64,000 nt of DNA from contig JBEKSR010000001.1 in NCBI GenBank assembly GCA_049516835.1, positions 1-64,000 of the forward strand, given 5' to 3'. Positions 49,884 to 59,310 of the stretch are shown here, one piece after another. Below the pieces are notes generated by a model. It was not told the origin of the DNA, searched no databases, and worked only from the letters and a program-made list of their open reading frames with translations. The first letter of the stretch is position 1, and each line of letters starts with the position of its first letter. Origin of the DNA: Fen-178 sp049516835. Its GTDB lineage: Bacteria; Acidobacteriota; Terriglobia; Bryobacterales; Bryobacteraceae. Position numbers and translations under genes: made by a program.

Positions 49884-50927
49884 ATGAAAGCAGCAGTCTA
49901 CTATGGGCCGCGCGACGTTCGCGTAGAGACTGTCCCCAAGCCCTCGGCGGGGCCGGGTGAGGTAGTGCTTCGAGTGCTTCGCTGCTCGGTGTGCGGCACG
50001 GACAAACGCATCTTTACACACGGACAAAAGAATGTTGTTCCGCCGACGATCACTGGACACGAAATCGCAGGGACCGTGCACGAGGTTGGCTTCGGCGTGG
50101 ACGCCGAGATCGCCATCGGCCGCAAGGTAGTGGTCGCCACGGTGGTTGGTTGCGGGAAGTGCATCTACTGCCAGCGAAAGCAATTCAATCTCTGCGATTC
50201 GTTCACGGCCCTCGGGTACGATTACGCCGGGGGGTTCGCCGAGTACGTCAAGATTCCCGCCGCCGCGGTAGCCCAGGGGAACATCATTCTCATTCCTCCC
50301 GCTATGTCGCTGGAGCGCGCGGCGCTGGTGGAACCTCTTTCTTGTTGCCTGAATGGCCAGGAATATTTGAACGCGCAGCCGGGCGACCGGGCACTAGTCT
50401 TCGGCGCCGGCCCCATCGGATTGATGCACGCGGCTATCCTCAAGTCCCGTGGCGGCGACCCCGTCATCGTGACGGATGTCTCCGACGAACGGCTGGCCTA
50501 CGTTGTGGAATTCGGCCTGGGCCGAACGGTCAACACGGCCGGAGGCAATGCGATTCCGAAGATTCTCGAAGCCGTTGGGGGTGAGAAGTTCGACGTTGCC
50601 CTAACCGCCAACTCCGTGAAGTCCACGCAAGCTGATGCCTTGAAGTTAGTGCGTAAGAAGGCCCGTGTTTGCTTCTTTGCCGGCATACCGAAAGACGATC
50701 CGGTGTTACCCATCGACACGAACTCCATCCACTACAATGAGATCTCCGTCTTCGGGTGTTTCGCTTCGAACTTGCAGCATTACCATCAGGCGCTGGAGAT
50801 GATCGGGCGCGACGACATTCCCTGGGACCGCTTTGTCACACATCGGTTCAAGTTAGACGATATGGTGAAGGCCTTCGCGGTGATCGAGGCGGGACAAGGA
50901 ATCAAGACGGTTATCGACTGCGAGTAA
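49884..50927 (+). CDS. Zinc-dependent medium-chain dehydrogenase (sorbitol/threonine dehydrogenase-like)
   Basis: The product has 347 residues. ATG at 49884 follows AAGGAG. Catalytic-zinc region RCSVCGTDKRIF and TITGHEIAGTVHEVGFG; structural-zinc loop GCGKCIYCQRKQFNLCD (C-x2-C-x2-C-x7-C); Rossmann motif VFGAGPIGLMHAAIL. Members oxidise secondary alcohols of sugars or polyols with NAD(P). It is followed 11 bp later by an aldolase-SDR fusion, consistent with a sugar or sugar-alcohol pathway. The substrate is not determined by sequence. Confidence 0.88.
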   Translation: MKAAVYYGPRDVRVETVPKPSAGPGEVVLRVLRCSVCGTDKRIFTHGQKNVVPPTITGHEIAGTVHEVGFGVDAEIAIGRKVVVATVVGCGKCIYCQRKQFNLCDSFTALGYDYAGGFAEYVKIPAAAVAQGNIILIPPAMSLERAALVEPLSCCLNGQEYLNAQPGDRALVFGAGPIGLMHAAILKSRGGDPVIVTDVSDERLAYVVEFGLGRTVNTAGGNAIPKILEAVGGEKFDVALTANSVKSTQADALKLVRKKARVCFFAGIPKDDPVLPIDTNSIHYNEISVFGCFASNLQHYHQALEMIGRDDIPWDRFVTHRFKLDDMVKAFAVIEAGQGIKTVIDCE

Positions 50928-50938
50928 CGGCAACTGTA

Positions 50939-52876
50939 ATGGACAAGAATTCCCTGGCGCAACTTATCGAAGTCTCCCATGTGGTGGGAGCCGATCGGGA
51001 GTACGTGCAAGCGGCCGGCGGCAACACCTCCGTGAAATCGCCCGACGGCCGGACGATGGCCATCAAGGCCAGCGGCACCGCCCTGACCTTGATGAGCGAG
51101 ACGGACGGCTGGGTGGAAATGGACGTGGCGGCGGTTCTGAGCGTGTTGGATCGAACGGATCTGGCCGCGCTGCCGGTGAAGGAGCGCGAGGCGCGTGTGC
51201 TGGAGTGCTTGCACGCCGCGGCGGTAGGCGGCTGCGGGCGCCCATCGGTTGAGACGGCGCTGCACGCCATGCTGGGGCGGGTGGTGGTCCATACACACGC
51301 CGTGGCGGCCAACGCATTGAACTGTGGGCCAGGCGTCAAGGCCTTGGCGGAAATCTGCCCGCCGGGCGAACTGCCGCCGCTGTGGGTACCCTATACCGAT
51401 CCGGGCTGGCGCCTGGCAACGGCGGTCAGGACGGCTGCGAAGACTTATCGGCAACAGCACGGTTCCGTGCCCGCAGTCATCTTCATGGAAAACCATGGAC
51501 TTTTGGTCGCCGGATCGGACGCGAGCGAGTGTCTGGCGCTGCACGATGAATGGGTGGCGCGGTGCGAGCGGTATTTCTCGCCGGCGGCGCCGCCGGTGCG
51601 CACGGCTGGGGAAATCGGTTCCGCCGCTCTGCGTAAGACGGTAGCGGAGCTTCGCCGGGTGTGGCGCGAGGCATTCGGAGCACGGCCTTTCATTCGCTTT
51701 TCCAGCGACACGGAACTGGCCGGGGCAGCTTGTGGAGAGGCGGCCGATTTATTCGCCGCCGGGTCACTCACGCCCGATCACATTGTCTACACCGGCGCTC
51801 ATGCCGTAGTGGCGGAGTCACTGGAAGAGTTACCCGCTAAGTTACGACCAGCGTTGGCCGAGAAGTCATTCCCGCGGGTGGCACTAGTTAGAAATGTGGG
51901 AACGTTCGTGCTGGCTGCCGACCCCGCGAAGCTTGACGCCGCGGAGGATCTGGCGGTCGCCGGAGCCAGGATCATCCGCCTGGCCGCGGGGCGCGGCGGC
52001 GCACACAATCTATCCGCCGGCTTCGCCAACTTCATCATCAACTGGGAGGCCGAACACTACCGCGCCCGCCTGACGGGCTCCGCGCAGGCGCCGCTGGCCG
52101 GCCACGTGGCTCTGGTCACGGGCGCGGCTTCGGGGTTGGGTTGCGGCATCGCCCTGGGATTGGTGGAGGCGGGAGCGGCGGTGGCCTTTTGCGACATCGA
52201 TGAGCCGGGCGTCGAGACCTCCGCAGCCAGTTCCGCCGACCCGCGCCGCGCGCTCGCCGTCCGCATGGACGTGACCAGCGAGCAATCGGTAACGGCTGCG
52301 TTCGATCGGCTTGTGAGCCACTGGGGTGGCGTCGATATCGTGGTGTGCGCGGCCGGCATCGCGCCTCCGTACGAGCTGGTCGATATGCCCGTGGATAAGT
52401 GGCGGCTGGCGCTGGAGATCAACCTCACCGGTTATTTCCTGGTGGCGCGTGAGGCTGCCCGCATCATGCGCGCGCAGGGAGAAGGAGGATCCATGGTCAT
52501 GCTGTCATCCAAGACCGGGTTGGACGCCTCCAAGAGTAACTCCGCGTACAACGCCACTAAGGCCGGCGAGTTACATCTCATGCGCGGCTGGGCCTTGGAG
52601 CTTGGGCCAGACGGCATTCGCGTCAACGCCGTGGCACCGGGCAACGTTTTTGAAGGCTCCAAAATCTGGAACCCCGAGTACATCAAGGCCGCCGCTCGCA
52701 AGAAGGGCATCCAGCCCGAGGAAGTCATCCCTTATTACACTTCGCTGACTGCCCTAAAACGCGAGATCAAGCGTTCGGACGTGGCCGCGGCGATTGTTTT
52801 CCTGTGCTCCGACGCCGCGCGCTGCATCACCGGACAGACGCTGGTGGTGGACGGCGGACAGGTGATGGTGCGATGA
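50939..52876 (+). CDS. Bifunctional class II aldolase / short-chain dehydrogenase (RhaD-like)
   Basis: The product has 645 residues. Residues 1-375 form a class II aldolase/adducin domain: VGADREYVQAAGGNTSVKSP, zinc ligands in VVVHTHAVAANAL, and FMENHGLLVAG. Residues about 385-645 form an SDR domain: ALVTGAASGLGCGIAL, CAAGIAPP, catalytic Ser in MVMLSSKTGLDASKS and Tyr/Lys in SAYNATKAGELH. This order is that of the bifunctional rhamnulose-1-phosphate aldolase/lactaldehyde dehydrogenase family and related sugar-acid enzymes. It probably cleaves a phosphorylated or free keto-sugar and oxidises the aldehyde or an alcohol. ATGA overlap with the next gene. Confidence 0.88.
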   Translation: MDKNSLAQLIEVSHVVGADREYVQAAGGNTSVKSPDGRTMAIKASGTALTLMSETDGWVEMDVAAVLSVLDRTDLAALPVKEREARVLECLHAAAVGGCGRPSVETALHAMLGRVVVHTHAVAANALNCGPGVKALAEICPPGELPPLWVPYTDPGWRLATAVRTAAKTYRQQHGSVPAVIFMENHGLLVAGSDASECLALHDEWVARCERYFSPAAPPVRTAGEIGSAALRKTVAELRRVWREAFGARPFIRFSSDTELAGAACGEAADLFAAGSLTPDHIVYTGAHAVVAESLEELPAKLRPALAEKSFPRVALVRNVGTFVLAADPAKLDAAEDLAVAGARIIRLAAGRGGAHNLSAGFANFIINWEAEHYRARLTGSAQAPLAGHVALVTGAASGLGCGIALGLVEAGAAVAFCDIDEPGVETSAASSADPRRALAVRMDVTSEQSVTAAFDRLVSHWGGVDIVVCAAGIAPPYELVDMPVDKWRLALEINLTGYFLVAREAARIMRAQGEGGSMVMLSSKTGLDASKSNSAYNATKAGELHLMRGWALELGPDGIRVNAVAPGNVFEGSKIWNPEYIKAAARKKGIQPEEVIPYYTSLTALKREIKRSDVAAAIVFLCSDAARCITGQTLVVDGGQVMVR

Positions 52877-54084
52877 ACGATAAACTTGAAGCAGCCCTTT
52901 ACGGCGGCACGCTGGAGAGCCGTCTCAATGCCTTGCGCCAACTTTGCGCGCAACTCGGCGAACGGTCCCGCCGGGGCACCAACTGCCACATCCACACCAA
53001 CGAATCGTTCAGCGTCTTCCGGTCGCCCGCCGAAGCCGTCTGGCAGGCCGCGCGAGAAGGTCTGGCGGTGCTGGGCATTAACGACCATTACACGGTGGCG
53101 GGGCATGATGAGTTTCGCCAGGCATGCAAGATAGCGGGGATTGAGGCAACGTTTTCCATGGAGGCTGTGGGCATGGACCGCGCGGCCGAAGCCACTAAGC
53201 TGCTGCTGAACGATCCCGATAACCCCGGGCGCGTTTACCTTTGCGCGAAGGGCATCACCAGAATTCCGCCGGCGTCCTCCATTGCCGCACGGAGCCTGGC
53301 GCGCATTCGCGCGGCCCTCGAGCTTCGCAACCGGGAGATGACCGTGAAGGTGGGTCAACTCTTTCGCGAGCGCCTAGACGCCGAAGGCCCGTCGTGGGAA
53401 GACGTGCGCGCTTTGACGCCGCGAGGCAATACCACCGAGCGGCACGTGGGCCGGGCCGCGCTCGTCCGGCTGCGCCAGATCGCCGCCGCGCGTGGGATGC
53501 CTGTGAGTGAGGTCATCGAGCGCTGCTGCGGGACCGCTCCACCGGCGGGGGCGGACGACGCGGCGCTGCAGATCTTTCTCCGCGGCAAGCTACTCAAGGC
53601 CGGGGCCCCTTGCTACGTCCGGGAAACCGAAGATGCGTTCGTTTCCTCCGAGGATCTGCGCGACATGTTTCTGGCTTTCGGGGCCATCCCCACTTATCCG
53701 GTGCTCGGCAATCCAGTCACATCCGGGGAGCGCGATGTCGAGGCGCTACTGGATCGTCTGGAAGCATCGGGTTTTTTTGCGATTGAAGTTATACCGCACC
53801 GCAATACGCGGGAGCGCCTGACGGAAATTGTCTCAGCCGCGCGCCGCCGCTGGTGGCCGGTATTCAACGGCACGGAGCACAACACACCCGAGGCCCGTCC
53901 GCTGCTCGACCCGTATGCACTCGATCGGGAGTTCGAGCCCTGGTTCCGCCAAAGCACCGCGCTGATGCTGGGCCACCAGGCTGCCGTAAGCCGGGGGGAA
54001 CCGGGGTTTGTCGGAGAGAATGGCCAGCCTTCGATCCCGGACGCGCGCGCGCGGTTCGAGTATTTCAGTAAGTCATTGACATAA
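52873..54084 (+). CDS. PHP-domain-like metal-dependent hydrolase
   Basis: The product has 403 residues. The N-terminal TNCHIHTNESFSVFRSPAEA matches the first PHP motif (HxHT), VLGINDHYTVAGHDEFRQA the second (DH), and VFNGTEHNTPEARP a C-terminal His motif. A helical insertion lies between residues about 130 and 240. PHP proteins are phosphoesterases or related metal-dependent hydrolases. Coupled by a 4-bp overlap to the aldolase-SDR gene, it probably acts on a sugar phosphate or intermediate of that pathway. Substrate unknown. Confidence 0.75.
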   Translation: MNDKLEAALYGGTLESRLNALRQLCAQLGERSRRGTNCHIHTNESFSVFRSPAEAVWQAAREGLAVLGINDHYTVAGHDEFRQACKIAGIEATFSMEAVGMDRAAEATKLLLNDPDNPGRVYLCAKGITRIPPASSIAARSLARIRAALELRNREMTVKVGQLFRERLDAEGPSWEDVRALTPRGNTTERHVGRAALVRLRQIAAARGMPVSEVIERCCGTAPPAGADDAALQIFLRGKLLKAGAPCYVRETEDAFVSSEDLRDMFLAFGAIPTYPVLGNPVTSGERDVEALLDRLEASGFFAIEVIPHRNTRERLTEIVSAARRRWWPVFNGTEHNTPEARPLLDPYALDREFEPWFRQSTALMLGHQAAVSRGEPGFVGENGQPSIPDARARFEYFSKSLT

Positions 54085-54113
54085 GTTCGATCTTCTGACG
54101 GCAGCACGACAGA

Positions 54114-54168
54114 GGAAAAGGGGACAGACGCATTTTCCTGGATGGAAAATGCGTCTGTCCCCTTTTCC
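54114..54168. repeat. Perfect 25-bp palindrome (family C, copy 2), possible bidirectional terminator
   Basis: Arms 54114-54138 and 54144-54168 are exact complements with a 5-nt loop (tggat). It lies exactly between two convergent genes, where a bidirectional terminator would be expected. The core is identical to the copy at 34757. Confidence 0.92.
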
Positions 54169-54169
54169 C

Positions 54170-56629
54170 CTACACCCCCAGCCCCGACCTTCTCACCAGT
54201 TCCCCCAGCGTCTGGTTGGTCTGCGGGTGATGGCCTTTTAGCGGGAGTATGCGCTCGTGAATGGCGTCCAGGAGCCAGGCGGGTTGCGGGAAGAATAGGG
54301 TCTCTAGCTCCGCGGCGGGGGTGATCCAATTGCGCGAGCCTAGCACCACCGGGGGGGCGTCCAGGTCGTCGAAGCAGAGTTGGGTCAGGGTCGCGGCTAC
54401 GGTCTGCATTACGCAACCGCGCTCTACAGCGTCGCATACCAGCAGGACCTTGCCGGTCTTGCGGATGGACGCGACCAGCGGCTCGTAATTCAAGGGGTTG
54501 GCGGAACGAAGATCGATCAGCTCGGCTGAAATGCCAAAGCGCTTTTCGAGATCGTGGGCGGCGGCCACGGCGGTGTAGAGCGCGGGGCCGAAAGTCATAA
54601 TTGTCAGGTCCTTGCCTTGGCGCTTGATGGATGGCTCGGACAGATCGATTTCGTAGTAGCCCTCGGGAACTCCCTGCTCGACGAACATCTCGCCGTAATC
54701 GTAGACCTTCTGGCTCTCGAAGAAGACTACCGGGTCGGTACCGGCCAGGGCGGCGTTCATCATGCCCTTGGCGTCGTAGGGCGTCACGGGATAGACCACT
54801 TTCAATCCGGGGATGTGATGCGCCAGCGCGGTCCAGTCCTGGGAGTGTTGCGCGCCGTACTTGGCGCCCACGGAAATGCGCAGCACCACGGGCATGTTCA
54901 GTTGCCCGGCCGACATGGCCTGCCATTTGGAGAGCTGGTTGAAGAGCTCATCGCCGGCGCGGCCCATGAAGTCGGCATACATCAGCTCCGCCACCACCCG
55001 GCCGCCTTCGAGCGCGTAGCCGACGGCCGCGCCGACAATCGCCGCCTCTGAGATGGGCGAGTTGAACAAGCGATGGTAGGGCAAGGCTTCGGTGAGGCCG
55101 CGATAGACGGCGAAGGCGCCGCCCCAGTCGCGATTCTCTTCACCGAAGGCCGCCATGGTGGGGTCGATGGCGAAGCGGTACAGCAGGGCTTCGAAGATGC
55201 CGTCCCGAACGTTGTACATCTTCATCTTGGGGACAGGTTTTCCACCCTGCATGGCCGTGCGCACCTTGCCCTTGATCTGCTGCACCCTGGGGTTTTGCGA
55301 GAGGTCTTGCAGGAACTCGGGCTGCCGGGTGTCGAACTTCTCGATGCGGCGGTTGGAGAACATGACCGAGCCCACCAGCTCGGAGCCGGGTCCCACGCGC
55401 GGGCTGGCCTCGAGATCGGTGGCCAGGCGGAACATTTCAAAAACCGCGGTGTCGATGGAGTCCTTGGCGGCGTCCAACACATCGCCAGGGACCGCCCCGA
55501 TCTCCACCATCTTCTTGCGGAAAGCGCGAATCGAATCGGCCTCCAGCCAGCGCTCGACCTCTTCCTTGGAGCGGTAGCTCGAAGCGTCGGAAGGCGAGTG
55601 GCCGCTGATGCGGTACGTAATCGTGTCCAGCAGGACCGGGCCGCGGCCCTCCTCGAGCAGCTTCCGCTTGCGCCGGAAAGCGTCGATGACCGGGAGGGGA
55701 TCGTAGCCGTTGACGCGCTCGGCGTGCATCTGCTCGGGGTTGACGCCCGCGCCGATGCGCGCGATGAATTGCACTCCCATGGTCTCGCCGAAGGGCTGGC
55801 CGCCCATGCCATAGAAGTTGTTCATGCAATTGAAAATGATGGGGAGGCCGCCGCCGAGCGACGCATCCCACAGCGTGCGGTACTGGTCCATGGCGGAGAA
55901 GGTGATGCCTTCCCACACGGGACCGCAGCCGAAGGAAGCGTCGCCGATGTTGCACACCACCATGCCCGGCTTGCGGTTGACTCGCTTAAAGAGCGCCGCG
56001 CCCGGCGCAATCGATCCCGAGCCGCCCACGATGGCGTTGTTGGGGTAAATTCCAAACGGCGTGAAGAATGCGTGCATAGAGCCGCCCAGGCCGCGGTTGA
56101 ACCCGGTCTCGCGCGCGAAGAGCTCGCTGTACGCCCCATAGATGAAGAACCGCAAGGCGAGGCCCTTCACGGTCCCCTGGTAGGCTTTCTCGACGGGGGC
56201 AAGCAGAGCGCTGTCGCGGTAGGTTCTCATGAGATCCAGCAGTTGCGCGTCGCTCCATTGGCGTATGGTCGAGAAGCCTTTCGCGAGGATCTCACCGTGG
56301 CTGCGGTGCGAGCCGTAGATATGGTCGTCGGAAGTCAGCGAGAACGCCATGCCGACGGCGGCCGCCTCCTGCCCGATGGAAAGGTGGGCCGGGCCGGCGT
56401 GATTATAAGCCAGGCCTTGAAACGCCCCCTTGGTCTTGATCTCGTTGAGAATGGTCTCGAACTGCCGGATGGCGCACATATCCTGCCAGATGGCGAGGAA
56501 CTCCTCGGGAGAATAGGCGGCGCGCTCTTGCTCGCCCGTCCGCTGATAGGCGTTCACCGGAATATCCGACAACTTGATGGCGCCCCTGGCAAATGCTTGT
56601 TTCGGGTCTATGACGATCGATTTTGGCAT
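54170..56629 (-). CDS. 2-oxoacid dehydrogenase E1 component, fused alpha and beta subunits
   Basis: The product has 819 residues. Residues about 45-400 are E1-alpha-like: RQFETILNEIKTKGAFQGLA, YGSHRSHGEILAKG, the TPP motif region MVVCNIGDASFGCGPVWEG (GDA where GDG is usual) and PIIFNCMNNFYGMGGQ. Residues about 460-815 are E1-beta-like: MAAFGEENRDWGGAFAVYRG, FNSPISEAAIVGAAVGYALE and MPVVLRISVGAKYGAQHSQD. It decarboxylates a 2-oxoacid (pyruvate, branched-chain or acetoin type) and acetylates E2. The ATG follows the E3 stop with no gap, third in the E2-E3-E1 operon. Specificity cannot be fixed by reading. Confidence 0.92.
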   Translation of the reverse strand: MPKSIVIDPKQAFARGAIKLSDIPVNAYQRTGEQERAAYSPEEFLAIWQDMCAIRQFETILNEIKTKGAFQGLAYNHAGPAHLSIGQEAAAVGMAFSLTSDDHIYGSHRSHGEILAKGFSTIRQWSDAQLLDLMRTYRDSALLAPVEKAYQGTVKGLALRFFIYGAYSELFARETGFNRGLGGSMHAFFTPFGIYPNNAIVGGSGSIAPGAALFKRVNRKPGMVVCNIGDASFGCGPVWEGITFSAMDQYRTLWDASLGGGLPIIFNCMNNFYGMGGQPFGETMGVQFIARIGAGVNPEQMHAERVNGYDPLPVIDAFRRKRKLLEEGRGPVLLDTITYRISGHSPSDASSYRSKEEVERWLEADSIRAFRKKMVEIGAVPGDVLDAAKDSIDTAVFEMFRLATDLEASPRVGPGSELVGSVMFSNRRIEKFDTRQPEFLQDLSQNPRVQQIKGKVRTAMQGGKPVPKMKMYNVRDGIFEALLYRFAIDPTMAAFGEENRDWGGAFAVYRGLTEALPYHRLFNSPISEAAIVGAAVGYALEGGRVVAELMYADFMGRAGDELFNQLSKWQAMSAGQLNMPVVLRISVGAKYGAQHSQDWTALAHHIPGLKVVYPVTPYDAKGMMNAALAGTDPVVFFESQKVYDYGEMFVEQGVPEGYYEIDLSEPSIKRQGKDLTIMTFGPALYTAVAAAHDLEKRFGISAELIDLRSANPLNYEPLVASIRKTGKVLLVCDAVERGCVMQTVAATLTQLCFDDLDAPPVVLGSRNWITPAAELETLFFPQPAWLLDAIHERILPLKGHHPQTNQTLGELVRRSGLGV

Positions 56630-57973
56630 TTAATGAATTCCTAAAATTGCTTCCCGCAGCGCTTCCGAGACCGTGGGGTGCGGGAACACGATCTCGCCGA
56701 TATCCGATACGCACATCTCCGTTTCCACCATGATGGCGGCCGCGACGATGAACTCGCTGGAGGCGTCGCCGATGGCATGAACTCCCAGAATCTCGCCAAA
56801 CCGAGCGCCGGCCAGGACCTTTACCATCCCCGTTCCGCCTTCGTGCTCGACGAGAAACCTTCCGGCGACGGCCATGGGCACGACGGACTTCTTGTACTCA
56901 ATCCCCAGGGCCTTGAGCTCCTCTTCCGTCCTGCCCACTGCGGCTACTTCGGGATGGGTGTAGACTACCGCGGGAATCGCCAGGTAGCGAATTCGGTCCT
57001 TCTTTCCGAACATGTTGTTAACGGCGACGATGCCTTCGCGCGTGGCGGCGTGGGCCAACATGCGGCGTCCGGTAACGTCTCCGCAGGCCCACACGCCGGC
57101 GACATTGGTCTTGCCCAGCTCGGAAGTCCGCACGCCCGTGGGACTGAAATCGACGCCCACTTCTTCGAGACCCAACCCATCCACCACCGGCGCACGCCCC
57201 GTGGCGTTGAGGATGCAATCGGCGGAAGCGCTGGATTCGGAGCCGCCGGCCGTCGCGTAACGAATGGTGCGGCCCTCAATGCCGAGCACTTTGGCGGAAA
57301 GGTTGAACTCGATTCCCGCACGCTTCATGATTTCGAGCAGGCGGCTGGAGATTTCGAGATCGGCTCCGGCGGCGATCTGGGGCAGCATTTCATAGACGGC
57401 GACCTGGGCGCCAACCTCGTTGAAGAAGCAAGCGAACTCGAGACCGATGTAGCCGCCGCCGATGATGGCGATCTTCGCCGGGACATGCGTGAGGGCGAAA
57501 ACCGTGTCGGAATCGAGCACGCCCTCGGAGCCGATTCCGGGAATCGGCGGCGCGGCCGGGCGCGATCCGGTGGCCAGCAGGATGTTGGCAGCCTCGTAGC
57601 GCACTGCGCCCACTTCCACCGCGTTGCGCGCTATCAGCCGTGCCTGGCCGGCAATGACCTCGACGCCCGCGCGTTTCAGCATGCCCTCGACGCCCTTGGT
57701 AAGCGTGCCCACCACGCGGTTCTTGCGCGCGACCACGGCGGGCATGTCGAATTCGACGGAGCCGAGGCGCACACCGTACTTGGCGGCCTGGCCACATTCA
57801 TGGAAGAGCTTCGAGGAGCGCAGAAACGTCTTGGCGGGAATGCACCCCACGTTCAGGCAGGCGCCGCCCATGCGCCCTTTCTCGATGAGCGCCACCTTCT
57901 TGCCCATTCTGCCGGCGTGAGCGGCGGCTTCATATCCTCCCGGACCAGCCCCGATCACGACTAAATCGTACAT
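56630..57973 (-). CDS. lpdA: Dihydrolipoyl dehydrogenase (E3)
   Basis: The product has 447 residues. FAD motif VVIGAGPGGYEAAAHAGRMG; redox disulfide in GGACLNVGCIPAKTF (Cys39 and Cys44); NAD-binding IAIIGGGYIGLEFACFF; C-terminal HPTVSE with His432 and Glu437 as the base pair. It reoxidises dihydrolipoyl-E2 and reduces NAD. It overlaps E2 by 13 bp and abuts E1, indicating tightly coupled expression of the complex. Confidence 0.96.
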   Translation of the reverse strand: MYDLVVIGAGPGGYEAAAHAGRMGKKVALIEKGRMGGACLNVGCIPAKTFLRSSKLFHECGQAAKYGVRLGSVEFDMPAVVARKNRVVGTLTKGVEGMLKRAGVEVIAGQARLIARNAVEVGAVRYEAANILLATGSRPAAPPIPGIGSEGVLDSDTVFALTHVPAKIAIIGGGYIGLEFACFFNEVGAQVAVYEMLPQIAAGADLEISSRLLEIMKRAGIEFNLSAKVLGIEGRTIRYATAGGSESSASADCILNATGRAPVVDGLGLEEVGVDFSPTGVRTSELGKTNVAGVWACGDVTGRRMLAHAATREGIVAVNNMFGKKDRIRYLAIPAVVYTHPEVAAVGRTEEELKALGIEYKKSVVPMAVAGRFLVEHEGGTGMVKVLAGARFGEILGVHAIGDASSEFIVAAAIMVETEMCVSDIGEIVFPHPTVSEALREAILGIH

Positions 57974-59193
57974 AGCGACTCCACGTTCTCGATTTTCTCC
58001 TTGACCACGTTTAGGAATCTCGCGCCCGGCGCGCCATCGATCACCTGGTGGTCCAGCGTGAGCGACAGGCCGATGGCATCGATGAATTCGATTCCTGTCT
58101 CGCGGCGGACGGGCTTCAGTTGGATGGCATCCACGCCGAGAATTGCCACTTGCGGCGGGTTGAGCAGCGGGGTGAAGGACTCGATCCCTAGACCGCCCAT
58201 GTTGCTGACGGTGAAGGTGGCGCCCGACAGGTCATCCACGGAAACCGTGCCTTGCACCGTCCGCGCGGCCAGTTCTTTCATCTTCACGGAAAGCTCGCCG
58301 GCGGTGAGCTTATGCGCATCCCGGACCACGGGAACCATCAATCCCCGCGGGGTGTCGCAGGCAAACCCGATATGAACCTCGCGGTGCTTGTAGATGCGGC
58401 CGTCGATGAACTCGGCATTCACGTCGGGGACCTGGATGAGCGCCTGGATGGCGCAGAACGTCACCAGGTCGTTGATGTTGATATCGGGCACGCCGGTGGA
58501 GGCCTTGATTTTGGCGCGCATCCGGAGCAGGCCGGCGGCGTTGGCCGATGTATGGAGCGTATACTGCGCGGTCGAGGCGAGCGACTCCCGCATGCGCCGG
58601 GCGATCTTCTCGCGGATGCCGGATATGCGGGTGGCCGGCGGAACCAGATCGCCGGAGGGCACCATGCCAGCCTGCATCCGCTTGTTCGCCAGAGAGGACA
58701 CTCGCGGGGATGAGAAATATTCCTTGCGCAGGTCCTCTTCGAGAACCCGGCCGGCGGGGCCGGAACCGGAGACCGCCGCCGGATGGAAGTCGTGCTCCGC
58801 GGCGAACCGTCTGGCGCGGGGGCTGAGAGATCCGGAAGGCGCAGCCGGCGCCGGCTGCGCCACCTGACGATCCACCTTCGGCGCCTCGGGCGCCGCGGTG
58901 GGGGCCGCCTCCGTGGCTGGGGTTACCGGAGGCCGGAAGGCCTCGGCGCTCTCGCCCGGCTCTCCTATCACAAAGAGGTTGGTGAACACCGGCACCAGGG
59001 CGCCTTCGTCGAAGAACGTCTCCAACAGGGTACCGTCTACCGGCGCAGTGACCTCGAAGGTGGCTTTGTCGGTCTCGATCTCCGCCACCACTTCGCCGGC
59101 GGAAACCGGCTCCCCTTTGCGCTTACGCCATTTGGCGATGAGACACTCTTCTACGGTGTTGCCAAGCTTCGGCACTTCCACGGGAATCGCCAT
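57961..59193 (-). CDS. Dihydrolipoyl acyltransferase (E2) of a 2-oxoacid dehydrogenase complex
   Basis: The product has 410 residues and is the first gene of the operon, with GGAGG upstream. Lipoyl domain with lipoyl-Lys43 in EIETDKATFEV; Pro/Ala-rich linker (TPATEAAPTAAPEAPK); peripheral-subunit-binding domain (SPRARRFAAEHDFHPAAVSG then GPAGRVLEEDL); catalytic domain ending in LTLDHQVIDGAPGARF with His382 and Asp386. It forms the core of the complex and transfers acyl groups to CoA. One lipoyl domain only. Confidence 0.95.
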   Translation of the reverse strand: MAIPVEVPKLGNTVEECLIAKWRKRKGEPVSAGEVVAEIETDKATFEVTAPVDGTLLETFFDEGALVPVFTNLFVIGEPGESAEAFRPPVTPATEAAPTAAPEAPKVDRQVAQPAPAAPSGSLSPRARRFAAEHDFHPAAVSGSGPAGRVLEEDLRKEYFSSPRVSSLANKRMQAGMVPSGDLVPPATRISGIREKIARRMRESLASTAQYTLHTSANAAGLLRMRAKIKASTGVPDININDLVTFCAIQALIQVPDVNAEFIDGRIYKHREVHIGFACDTPRGLMVPVVRDAHKLTAGELSVKMKELAARTVQGTVSVDDLSGATFTVSNMGGLGIESFTPLLNPPQVAILGVDAIQLKPVRRETGIEFIDAIGLSLTLDHQVIDGAPGARFLNVVKEKIENVESLCTI

Positions 59194-59234
59194 TTACCGG
59201 CAGGCCTCCTTCAGTTTCCACCCGACTTCGGGTT

Positions 59235-59298
59235 GACAGACGAAAGCGTCTGTCCCCCACCTGTGGGGCAGGCGGACCCAGAGGGTACCCCGCCTGCC
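59235..59298. repeat. Composite of two palindromes (short family-C relative plus GTGGGGCAG type)
   Basis: gacagacg-aaag-cgtctgtc (59235-59254) shares its stem with the inner part of the 25-bp family C. It is followed by GTGGGGCAGGCGG with partner ccgcctgcc (59267-59298, 14-nt loop). They lie in the 117-bp gap upstream of the E2 gene and beyond the GH28 stop. Confidence 0.8.
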
Positions 59299-59310
59299 AA
59301 CCGACCATGT

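Noticed and set aside
48850..49887. 345-codon plus-strand open frame in the repeat region
   Set aside because: Made of dispersed repeats and low-complexity DNA, with no ribosome-binding site or domain.
55073..56644. 523-codon plus-strand open frame
   Set aside because: Antisense to the fused E1 gene, which has all family motifs.
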